Assembly: GCA_047619685.1 (NCBI GenBank)
Contig: JBLHLC010000002.1
Location: forward strand, 1 to 64,000
DNA from: JABDJZ01 sp047619685
GTDB lineage: Bacteria; Bacteroidota; Rhodothermia; Rhodothermales; UBA10348
Direction: 5' to 3'
DNA: 64,000 bases
Numbering within the stretch: the first letter of the stretch is position 1; the number at the start of each line of letters is the position of its first letter. Both the position numbers and the translations under genes were made by a program. Below are positions 1 to 7,349 of the stretch, one piece after another. The notes below the pieces were generated by a model. That model was not told where the DNA came from and made no database searches. It saw only the letters and a program-made list of their open reading frames with translations.

Positions 1-1
1 A

Positions 2-988
2 GACGCATACGATTACTTCGGTGGAAGCGGCGAACTGGCGGAGTTCGTGACCGAGCGTGATCCAGCGCGGATTGGGATCAACACATCGCAGGCGATTGGC
101 GGTGCGGACGGGTTGACCCATTCCGGCTATCAGGAGCTTGTCGAGGTCCTGGGCCAGGACCTGGCCGGTCGTCTCGTCTCCGCCGAGAAACTCGTGTCCG
201 ACTTCCGGTCCCGGCGCGTGGCAACCGAAATCATCGCGTTCGGCGAGGCGGGCGAGTTCTCGCGTCAGATTGCCGAGCGCGCTTTCTCCAACGAGATCAT
301 CACGCCAGGCGTGACCACCTTGGAGGACGTGGCCTGGTGGATGACAGAGCAGCAGTTCGAGAACGGGCTTGGGACTTCCTTCGGGTTTCCATCCGTCTAC
401 ATCACGGGTGCGGATGGCGTCGAGGCCACCTCCTCCGACCGCATCATTCAGCGGGGAGACTTGCTGATGATCGACTGGGGAGTGGGCCTCATGAATTTCC
501 ACACCGACATGAAGCGCATCGCCTACGTGCTTCGGGAAGGAGAGACGTCCGCTCCGGCCGGAATTCAGAATGCGTTCGATCGTGGGCTGGAGGCGCGCGC
601 CGTGGTGCGCCGGACCATAAAGCCCGGAAAGACCGCGGAGGCCATTGAGGAAGACGTATACCGGGCGCTTGTGGAGGCGGGCTTCGGAAAAATGGCCGGC
701 TTCAACCAGCCTTCGGACAACGACTTGACCGAGATCGTCATCGGGTGCCACTCCGTGGGCAATCTGGGCCATGGCATCGGGCCTTCCATCGCCTTCTTCA
801 ACCCCGTGCGCAGAACGTACCAGGTCAAGTCTGGCAATTTGTTGTCCATCGAGCTTTTCGCGTACACAAAGGCCCCCGAATGGGGCGGCGCGAAGGTGCG
901 CATTCCGTTGGAGGACGACGCCATCGTGACCGAGCGCGGCGTGGAATGGCTGTACCCGGTGAATCAGCGAATCCTGCTCATCAAGTGA
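2..988 (+). CDS. M24 family metallopeptidase (Xaa-Pro aminopeptidase-like), 5' partial
   Basis: Probable metal-dependent aminopeptidase of the creatinase/Xaa-Pro aminopeptidase (M24) fold. The frame is open to the left edge of the window: codons from base 2 read DAYDYFGGSGELAEFV before an in-frame GTG at 47, so the true start lies upstream and this is a 5'-truncated gene. The C-terminal pita-bread domain shows the expected metal ligands in order: Asp in MIDWG, Asp in FHTDMKR, His in LGHGIG, Glu in LSIELF and a last Glu in IPLEDD. It is followed after one base by the aminotransferase gene, suggesting one transcript. Fold and metal site are seen directly; the exact peptide substrate cannot be inferred. 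Confidence 0.85.
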   Translation, partial: DAYDYFGGSGELAEFVTERDPARIGINTSQAIGGADGLTHSGYQELVEVLGQDLAGRLVSAEKLVSDFRSRRVATEIIAFGEAGEFSRQIAERAFSNEIITPGVTTLEDVAWWMTEQQFENGLGTSFGFPSVYITGADGVEATSSDRIIQRGDLLMIDWGVGLMNFHTDMKRIAYVLREGETSAPAGIQNAFDRGLEARAVVRRTIKPGKTAEAIEEDVYRALVEAGFGKMAGFNQPSDNDLTEIVIGCHSVGNLGHGIGPSIAFFNPVRRTYQVKSGNLLSIELFAYTKAPEWGGAKVRIPLEDDAIVTERGVEWLYPVNQRILLIK

Positions 989-989
989 A

Positions 990-2180
990 ATGATGGACCC
1001 ACGTTTTGCCAATCACGTAGCCTGGACCAGCGACAACCCCATCGGGCTGGTGGTCGAGCGTGCGGAAGGTCCCTACCTCTATGTCGAGGGGGGCGCGAGG
1101 ATCACGGACCTCATCAGTGGCATCGCCGTGTCGAGTCTCGGGCACCGGCATCCCCAGGTGCTGGAGGCCATCCGCGACCAGTTGGATCGCCACCTTCATG
1201 TCATGGTCTACGGCGAGTTCGTTCAGGAGCCCCAGTCAGCACTCGCCGCGAGACTCGCCAGCCACCTGCCGGCGTCGCTCTCAACCGTCTATTTCACCAT
1301 GACGGGGACAGAGGCTAACGAAGGCGCGCTCAAGTTGGCCAAGAAGCACACGGGCCGCACGCGCCTGGTGGCGTTCGAGAATTCGTACCACGGCGACACG
1401 CACGGGTCGCTGTCCGTTACCGGGAGGTCTGTCTACAGGGATCCGTTCTTGCCGCTTCTACCGGGCGTGCAGTTTCTTCCGTTTGACGACGTGGCGGCCC
1501 TGGACCAGATTGACGATTCGGTGGCGGCAGTTATCACCGAGCCCATTCAGGGCGAAGGCGGCGTGCGAGTGCCGTCGGACGGCTGGATGAGGCGCCTCCG
1601 GGACCGCTGCACGGAAACGGGTGCCTTGCTGATCTTCGACGAGATCCAGACTGGAATCGGTCGAACCGGCTCGGTATTCGCTTTTGAAGGCTTCGGGGTT
1701 GTCCCGGACATCCTCACATTGGCCAAGGCGCTGGGCGGCGGAATGCCTCTGGGAGCTTTCATTTCCTCGGCGGAAATCATGGCGGCCTTCCGAAGGGATC
1801 CGCCCCTGAGTCACGTCACCACGTTCGGTGGTCATCCCGTCTCCTGTGCGGCGGCAAACGCGGCCCTGCGCGTTCTGATCGATGACGATCTGCCTGCCCG
1901 CGCCGTTCAAATAGGCCAGCGTGTGCGCGCTGCCCTTGTCCACCCGGGTGTCGTTGAGGTACGCGGACGGGGCGCGATGCTGGGCATGGAACTGCGAACG
2001 TCGGCTCAGACCGAGGCCGTAGTTGCGGCCGCCCTCTCAGGCGGCGTGCTCCTGGGGTGGACACTCCACAGCAACACCCTGGTTCGAATCGCCCCACCGC
2101 TCAATATTCCGTGGGATGTCCTCACCGAAGCACTCGACGTGATTCGGAATGCGCTGGACAAAAGCCTGTCCGGCGTTTAG
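990..2180 (+). CDS. Class III PLP-dependent aminotransferase
   Basis: Aminotransferase of the acetylornithine/4-aminobutyrate (class III, fold type I) group, 396 residues, close to family length. Visible motifs are the phosphate-binding TGTEANEGALKLA (around 105-117), the aspartate that contacts the pyridine nitrogen in IFDEIQTGIGRTG (D217), and the Schiff-base lysine in TLAKALGGGMPLGAF (K246). The start is ATG 990, one base after the peptidase stop; a second ATG follows at 993. It overlaps the convergent downstream gene by four bases. Substrate is not predictable: the neighbouring M24 peptidase hints at amino-acid catabolism, but no arginine, lysine or GABA pathway genes are adjacent. Confidence 0.88.
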   Translation: MMDPRFANHVAWTSDNPIGLVVERAEGPYLYVEGGARITDLISGIAVSSLGHRHPQVLEAIRDQLDRHLHVMVYGEFVQEPQSALAARLASHLPASLSTVYFTMTGTEANEGALKLAKKHTGRTRLVAFENSYHGDTHGSLSVTGRSVYRDPFLPLLPGVQFLPFDDVAALDQIDDSVAAVITEPIQGEGGVRVPSDGWMRRLRDRCTETGALLIFDEIQTGIGRTGSVFAFEGFGVVPDILTLAKALGGGMPLGAFISSAEIMAAFRRDPPLSHVTTFGGHPVSCAAANAALRVLIDDDLPARAVQIGQRVRAALVHPGVVEVRGRGAMLGMELRTSAQTEAVVAAALSGGVLLGWTLHSNTLVRIAPPLNIPWDVLTEALDVIRNALDKSLSGV

Positions 2181-2710
2181 TTCTGGGACGGGAGGTATTT
2201 GGCCGGGATGGGAAGCGCCGGGGTCTCTGACTGCCAGAAGATGTTTACCACCCACCAGCGGCTTCCATCGTTCACGAGTTGGAAGCTGTTGATGCCGCGG
2301 GCAAACGGCTCGGTAGATTCAGCGGTGTCGTGAGACTCGTAGGTCGAGAACAGGTGGACCAGCGGGCCATACTGCTCCTGCACTCTGTGGATTTCCTTCT
2401 CGAAGAAGCCTCGGGTGCTGAACATCTGGGCGCCGAGTTCCGCGTATTCACCGGGGGACAAGAACCGCGGAAGCGTGCCTGCAGGCGAGGAGCCGATCGG
2501 AATCAGCTGTCCATCGGGCTGAAAGAGTGACCGGAAACGGTCCCAGTCCCGAGGGCCGGCGGGACCGGATATCACATCGTATACGGCGGCCATGATGGCG
2601 TCAACACTCTCGACATCGGCTTGGTCGGCGGTGGGCCAGTCCTCCGGAGTCTGAGCCAGACACGTGCCGACCAAAAACAGGGAAGCCAGAAGAGTGGAGA
2701 GCATGCGCAC
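2177..2710 (-). CDS. Secreted NTF2/SnoaL-like protein
   Basis: 177-residue exported protein of unknown role. It has a signal peptide (LSTLLASLFLVGTCLAQ, cleavage near residue 19) followed by a region resembling the SnoaL/NTF2-like fold: an acidic helical start with DWDRFRSLFQPDG, then strands ending in WWVVNIFWQSE. Proteins of this type either are small enzymes or bind small ligands; no catalytic residues can be assigned here. The start is GTG at 2710, with an in-frame ATG at 2704 as alternative. A TATATTCG box lies at 2736-2743 just upstream. It converges with the aminotransferase, overlapping by four bases. Confidence 0.6.
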   Translation of the reverse strand: MRMLSTLLASLFLVGTCLAQTPEDWPTADQADVESVDAIMAAVYDVISGPAGPRDWDRFRSLFQPDGQLIPIGSSPAGTLPRFLSPGEYAELGAQMFSTRGFFEKEIHRVQEQYGPLVHLFSTYESHDTAESTEPFARGINSFQLVNDGSRWWVVNIFWQSETPALPIPAKYLPSQN

Positions 2711-2735
2711 GTCGAGGGGGTGATTTGTTGGCGGC

Positions 2736-2743
2736 CGAATATA
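2736..2743 (-). promoter_or_regulatory. Candidate -7 box TATATTCG
   Basis: On the minus strand the bases read GGTATATTCGGCC, 26 nt upstream of the GTG start at 2710. This fits the TAnnTTTG-type -7 element of Bacteroidota with one change. No convincing TTTG -33 box is seen 19-21 nt further upstream. Confidence 0.3.
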
Positions 2744-2744
2744 C

Positions 2745-3911
2745 CTAGGAACGATCGACAGCGGGACCCTGGTACATGTCGTACCGCGCCAATCGGCCTT
2801 CCAGGGCCCCGTTCACGAGTATCTTCTTGAAGGTCGTCCGGAGGCCCACAGACTTCAGCAGTTCGGGTTTGCCCGCGTAGACAAACGCAGAACGGCCGGC
2901 GCATGCGGTCTTCAGCCAGTCCCCAAACTCCTTGATGAGCGCGGAGGCGGAGTCGTCATCGCCAAGACGGAGGCCGTAAGGGGGATTACAGATCACGATC
3001 CCGTCCGCCACGCTATCGATGCTTCGGAAGTCTCGCCGCTCCACCTGGACGGCCTCTCCGCCTGGCAGTCTGCCCAGGTTTGCCAGGGCCGCGTTTACGG
3101 CCATGGTGTCCACGTCCGAGCCGGAAATCAGTCCGTCGGGGACAGGAATCATACGCGCGTCGGCTTTGGCAGCGACCTCTCGCCACACGGCGGGTTCGAA
3201 GTCCGGCATGTGTTCAAACCCAAACTCCTGCCTGAGGTACCCAGCGGGGATCTTACCCGCCAACATGAAGGCTTCGGCAAGGATAGTTCCGGATCCACAC
3301 ATCGGGTCGAGCAGCGGGGTCTTGGCGTCCCACCCTGAAATGCGAACCGCAGCGGCGGCCACGGTCTCCTGCATCGGAGCGGCCAGCGCATTCTGGCGGT
3401 ACCCACGGCGGTGAAGCGACCCACCCGACGTGTCTATGCTGATGGTGGCTCGGTTGGCGTGGATGTGCAGGTTCAGCCAGACGTCCGGGTCCGGCGTACG
3501 GACGCTGGGACGCTTGCCGGTGGCCTCACGAAACTGGTCTACGATGGCATCCTTCAGCCTTCGCGCCATGAACTGGGAATGGGTGACCTTGCTGTTCGAA
3601 ATGGTCGCAAAAACCGCAAATGTCTTCTTGAGCGAGAGGATCTGACTCCAGTCGATCTTCTGGGCCTGCGTGTACAGGTACCGATCCGAGTGGCAGGTAA
3701 ACTCCGTTAGCGGGGCCAGCACACGCGTCAGCAAACGAGACTCGTAGTTGACTCGGTACATCGTGGCCTTGTCGGCCTCGAAGAAGACTCCGCGATAGGC
3801 GTCGTCGGTCTTTTTTACTCCGAGTTCCCGGAGTTCTTGAGCCGCAAGCTTTTCGAGGTGTCCGGCAGCGAGTCCAAAGTACCGGCCGTTTTCTTGATAG
3901 AGTAAACCCAC
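2745..3911 (-). CDS. THUMP-domain class I SAM RNA methyltransferase (RlmL/Trm14-like)
   Basis: Probable 23S rRNA guanine-N2 methyltransferase of the COG0116 family, 388 residues. The N-terminal 60-170 region matches a ferredoxin-like/THUMP RNA-binding module. The C-terminal Rossmann domain has the SAM motif LLDPMCGSGTILAEAF and the N6/N2-type catalytic motif IVICNPPYG. It is the single-domain length, without the RlmK half fused in E. coli RlmL. The start is GTG at 3911, directly abutting the TGA of the upstream membrane protein (3912-3914), so the two are almost certainly co-transcribed. The precise target base is inference from family. Confidence 0.86.
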   Translation of the reverse strand: MGLLYQENGRYFGLAAGHLEKLAAQELRELGVKKTDDAYRGVFFEADKATMYRVNYESRLLTRVLAPLTEFTCHSDRYLYTQAQKIDWSQILSLKKTFAVFATISNSKVTHSQFMARRLKDAIVDQFREATGKRPSVRTPDPDVWLNLHIHANRATISIDTSGGSLHRRGYRQNALAAPMQETVAAAAVRISGWDAKTPLLDPMCGSGTILAEAFMLAGKIPAGYLRQEFGFEHMPDFEPAVWREVAAKADARMIPVPDGLISGSDVDTMAVNAALANLGRLPGGEAVQVERRDFRSIDSVADGIVICNPPYGLRLGDDDSASALIKEFGDWLKTACAGRSAFVYAGKPELLKSVGLRTTFKKILVNGALEGRLARYDMYQGPAVDRS

Positions 3912-4298
3912 TCAGACCTTCTCCACGGGGAGTAGAATGAAGGAAAACAGGAAGACCGTCAGGCCCGCCGCGTAGGGGAGGAGGCCGCCCGTCGTTATAA
4001 GATGAACTCCGCCAAAGAGCGCCGAGATTTCGCACGTCACATGGCCAATGATCAGCAGTCGGGTGCGGCGGCTGAAGTCCTCCTCGTCCTCAAGCAACCG
4101 CCTGATGTAGAGAAGTGCCCCGGCTGCGGCGACAACCAAAAAAGCAACAACAGAGGCAAGTGGGCCGGGCGCATTCAGGCCAACGGTAAGTCCAGCGCTG
4201 CTGGCCAGGAAGGCAGCTACCGCTCCCCAGATGAGAATGCCCAGGAGGAGAGCGAACCGGATGAGGCGCATTTGCGGCGCGGTAGGAGAGGTGTTCAT
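3912..4298 (-). CDS. Small four-helix integral membrane protein, unknown function
   Basis: 128 residues, not recognised as a named family. Four hydrophobic segments are visible: residues about 12-32, 46-66, 83-103 and 106-124, with a short acidic-basic loop (RRLLEDEEDFSRRTR) between the second and third. It lies 16 nt downstream of the phosphodiesterase lipoprotein gene and abuts the methyltransferase gene, so it is the middle gene of a three-gene minus-strand run. Nothing in it suggests transport or catalysis; a membrane-stabilising or unknown role is all that can be said. Confidence 0.6.
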   Translation of the reverse strand: MNTSPTAPQMRLIRFALLLGILIWGAVAAFLASSAGLTVGLNAPGPLASVVAFLVVAAAGALLYIRRLLEDEEDFSRRTRLLIIGHVTCEISALFGGVHLITTGGLLPYAAGLTVFLFSFILLPVEKV

Positions 4299-4314
4299 GG
4301 CTTCTATCGTCGAT

Positions 4315-5538
4315 CTATCGAAGGAACGACTCTACGACCGCAAAGTCTCCATCATTTGGGGCAGGCGCCAGTCCAACGACGCGCGCCATGAGATTGTAGA
4401 GGTGGATGTTCTCGAACGGCTCGACCCTGACTCCTCTCTCAAAGGCGGGTCCGTACGCCACGAAAAGGGCGCGCATCCCCTCTGAATCTGGGTGGTAACC
4501 GTGATTGCCGGGGTTGGGCGGGCCGGAGCGAGCGGGAAATTCGCGGGTGGAGTATATCGTCCAGCCTTCATGCGCCAGCGCAATGACAGCTGGAATGCGG
4601 TAATGGCCTGAATAGTTAAACGCTTCCAGATCTGAAGCGCCAAGCAGGTCCACCCCCGGCATTTGGCTCAGTTGGGCCCGGACAGACGCCTCTCTGCCGC
4701 GCTGTGGCCGGATGGCCAAGACGGGCGAGTATTCAACGACCATTCCGTCTTCGGGATCAAAGTAGTCCTCCAGGAAGACGGTGCTGTCGGGGTCAACCGT
4801 TGTCATCCCGTGATCGGAGACCACCATCAGGTTGACGCTGTCTTCCAGCCTGCGGTCTTTGAGGCCCTGGAGCAGGCGTCCCATCAAGGCATCGGTCTTC
4901 TCGACCGCGTTCCGCGCACCAGCCGATTCCGGGCCGTGGTAGTGCGCCTGCGAGTCCACATCGCTGAAGTAGAGGGTGATCACAGTGGGCCGGTCGTCGG
5001 CGGGCAAGTCCAACCATGCCAGCACCTGGTCCACGCGCTCCGTCCCGGGCACGGATTCATCGTGACGAAACCAATACCGCGGCTGGATACCCTTTACGGG
5101 GCCCTCCGAACCCACCCAGAAAAAGGTGGCGCTGGTTTGCCCCTGCAGCTCCGCCGTCACCCAGATGGGTTCTCCGCCCCACCAGAATGGGTCCTCGACG
5201 GCCTCCCGGTCACTTATCCTGAACCACTCGTTCCGGCGTTCATCGAACATGGTGTTCGCCACCATTCCGGTTGAGGCCGGGTACATTCCCGTGGCGATGC
5301 TGTAGTGGTTGGGGAAGGTCTTGGTTGGGAAGACGGGCAGCATGCCCTCGTTCGCGTAGACGCCGCCTTCCGCAAGCGCCGAGAGGTTGGGCACGTCGTA
5401 CAGATCCATGAAGTCGGCTCTGAACCCATCGATCGAAATCAGGATCAGTGTGGGCGCGCGGCCTTCGTCCGATCCTTGGGGAGTGCCCGGACTACAGGCG
5501 GCCAGAGCGAACGAGACCAGAACAAGGATGTAACGCAT
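4315..5538 (-). CDS. Ectonucleotide pyrophosphatase/phosphodiesterase-like lipoprotein
   Basis: Alkaline-phosphatase-superfamily enzyme of the NPP type, likely hydrolysing phosphodiester or nucleotide bonds outside the inner membrane. The start is placed at ATG 5538 rather than the upstream ATG 5586, because this gives a clean lipoprotein signal MRYILVLVSFALAACS with the lipobox cysteine. Two-zinc site residues are present in order: ISIDGFRADF (Asp), the nucleophile Thr in PTKTFPNHY, SDVDSQAHYHG (Asp, His), VSDHGM (Asp-His) and GNHGYHPDSEG (His). Length, 407 residues, fits the family. First gene of a minus-strand run with the membrane protein and the rRNA methyltransferase. Confidence 0.87.
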   Translation of the reverse strand: MRYILVLVSFALAACSPGTPQGSDEGRAPTLILISIDGFRADFMDLYDVPNLSALAEGGVYANEGMLPVFPTKTFPNHYSIATGMYPASTGMVANTMFDERRNEWFRISDREAVEDPFWWGGEPIWVTAELQGQTSATFFWVGSEGPVKGIQPRYWFRHDESVPGTERVDQVLAWLDLPADDRPTVITLYFSDVDSQAHYHGPESAGARNAVEKTDALMGRLLQGLKDRRLEDSVNLMVVSDHGMTTVDPDSTVFLEDYFDPEDGMVVEYSPVLAIRPQRGREASVRAQLSQMPGVDLLGASDLEAFNYSGHYRIPAVIALAHEGWTIYSTREFPARSGPPNPGNHGYHPDSEGMRALFVAYGPAFERGVRVEPFENIHLYNLMARVVGLAPAPNDGDFAVVESFLR

Positions 5539-5628
5539 TCTCCAAAAGTCGGGTGTGGCCCCAATTGAAGAACGCCGGCCCGTCAAAACGAGCCGGCGTC
5601 CCGGAAATCAGTCAACTTGGGGCCGAAT

Positions 5629-5901
5629 TCACTTCCCGAAGAACCACCACAGAAGGAGTCCGCCCAGAGGGAAGAAAACGATGATGAGGGCCCACATGGC
5701 CTTGCGGCCAAAACTCCAGTCCATGCCGATGACCTGAACCAGTGCCAGAATATCCAGAATAAGGATTATCGTCCCACAGACACCGTAACCAAGGATTCCG
5801 CCGCTGAGGCGCTGCACCAAGTTGGGGCCTCCGCAGCCGGCCAACACGACCGTCAGGCCGACAAGGAGAAGGGGAAGGGCAAATTGAGATACTCGTTTCA
5901 T
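5629..5901 (-). CDS. Small PLDc_N-type membrane lipoprotein
   Basis: 90-residue membrane protein. Starting at ATG 5901 it shows a lipoprotein-like leader ending LVGLTVVLAGCGG, then two transmembrane segments. The C-terminal part (ILDILALVQVIGMDWSFGRKAMWALI and GLLLWWFFGK) resembles the phospholipase D nuclease N-terminal (PLDc_N) membrane module, which also occurs alone in many small proteins; no HKD catalytic motif is present, so it is not an enzyme by itself. An upstream ATG at 6012 is less likely because it would bury the leader. It diverges from dusB with 137 bp between starts. Confidence 0.65.
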   Translation of the reverse strand: MKRVSQFALPLLLVGLTVVLAGCGGPNLVQRLSGGILGYGVCGTIILILDILALVQVIGMDWSFGRKAMWALIIVFFPLGGLLLWWFFGK

Positions 5902-6038
5902 TGTAGCCTGGATTGTGACACGCCCCTCCGTATACGGGCCTTCGGCGATGGGTTGCACGGCTACTAACGGAACAGCGGGATTCGGGCTCTCGTTTGATGC
6001 GGCTGATCCCACACAATGCCGGCGACATTTCGCCAGAC

Positions 6039-7124
6039 ATGCAGATAGGTTCGATTGATCTTGGAGAGAGGCCGGTTTTCCTGGCGCCCATGGAGGACGT
6101 CAGCGATCCGCCGTTCCGACTGCTTTGCAAGCGGTACGGCGCTGACCTGCTCTACACCGAGTTCATCTCTTCGGGCGGCCTGGTGTACGGGGCAGGCGGA
6201 TCACACCAGAAACTGGATTTCTACGAAAGCGAGCGGCCCCTGGCCATCCAGATTTTCGGTGGCGACATCGAGCAGGTTCGCGAGGCCACCAGGATCGTCG
6301 ATCAGGCTGGTCCTGATGTGATCGACATCAACTTTGGCTGCCCGGTCAAGAAGGTCGTCTCCAAGGACGGAGGGGCGGGGATTCTGAGGGATCTGCCCAA
6401 AATGGAGGCCATCGCGTCCGCCGTGGTCGAAGAGGCGTCACGGCCCGTGACCGTCAAGACGCGCCTGGGTTGGAACGATCAATCCATCCGGATTCTGGAA
6501 GTTGCGCGGATGCTTGAAGGGGTGGGCGTCCAGGCGCTGGCCGTCCATGCTCGCACCCGCTCTCAGATGTACACAGGTGATGCACGCTGGGCCTGGCTGC
6601 GGCGGATCAAGGAAGAGAGCGGCATTTCGATACCGCTCATCGGGAATGGAGACGCCACGACGCCGGAGAAGATCGAGGCGATGTTTGATCAGACCGGTGT
6701 CGATGCCGTCATGATCGGACGCGGGGCCATCGGCAATCCCTGGATCTTCCGGGATCTCAAGATCTATCGGGAGACCGGCGAGGTGCCGCCTCGTGCGCCC
6801 TGGGATGAGCGCATGGCTGTGGTGGCCGAACACCTCACCCTCAAGTGCGAGTGGCTGGGTGAAAAGAAGGGCGTTCTCGAGATGAGGCGCATGTACGGCG
6901 GATACTTCAAAGGCTTCCGCGGCGCGAGTCGGCTACGCATGCTCATCATGGGCGAAGACACCAGGGCGGGCGTCTTGGAGGTCTTGCTGAACTTCCGCGA
7001 GGACGAGCCGGAGACCGTCGTCGCGGGTGCGGCCATCGCCCCGAAAGCGTCCCGACTGAGCAGTGCAATGATGGCAAAATTGCCCACGCCGGTAAGGCGA
7101 AAGGAAAAGAGTATCGTCGGCTGA
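6039..7124 (+). CDS. dusB: tRNA-dihydrouridine synthase
   Basis: FMN-dependent enzyme that reduces uridine to dihydrouridine in the D loop of tRNAs. From ATG 6039 the protein is 361 residues; an ATG at 5994 would add 15 residues lacking family similarity. Motifs: FMN-binding VFLAPMEDVSDPPFR near the N terminus, the catalytic cysteine in INFGCPVKKV (C101), the KTRLGW strand, and the phosphate-binding VMIGRGAIGNPWIF. The C-terminal helical domain includes MRRMYGGYFKGFRGASRLR, typical of DusB. It stands alone on the plus strand, divergent from the PLDc_N protein. Confidence 0.92.
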   Translation: MQIGSIDLGERPVFLAPMEDVSDPPFRLLCKRYGADLLYTEFISSGGLVYGAGGSHQKLDFYESERPLAIQIFGGDIEQVREATRIVDQAGPDVIDINFGCPVKKVVSKDGGAGILRDLPKMEAIASAVVEEASRPVTVKTRLGWNDQSIRILEVARMLEGVGVQALAVHARTRSQMYTGDARWAWLRRIKEESGISIPLIGNGDATTPEKIEAMFDQTGVDAVMIGRGAIGNPWIFRDLKIYRETGEVPPRAPWDERMAVVAEHLTLKCEWLGEKKGVLEMRRMYGGYFKGFRGASRLRMLIMGEDTRAGVLEVLLNFREDEPETVVAGAAIAPKASRLSSAMMAKLPTPVRRKEKSIVG

Positions 7125-7349
7125 GACGCTCCGAGAGCAGTCAGAACGAAGGTTTGGGGCACTAATCCGTACCCTGTGCACACCTTTTAGGGTCTATGGG
7201 TGTCTCCCTATAATGGCCTCTTTCGGGTGAGGGGAAAAAATTAGCATCCCCTGTAACTCTTAACGATCACGGCCCGTAGTCCGTCTCCAAAGCATCAGCG
7301 CCAGGCTGGCTTGAAGACCACCACGTCCCCCATCGATTTGTTACAGGCC

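Noticed and set aside
5994..6039. Upstream ATG of dusB as true start
   Set aside because: The extra 15 residues have no counterpart in Dus proteins; ATG 6039 gives the usual N terminus.
7200..7220. TATAAT-like sequence upstream of the DUF5916 gene as a sigma-70 promoter
   Set aside because: CTATAATGG is present, but no -35 or -33 element at proper distance is visible; too weak to list.
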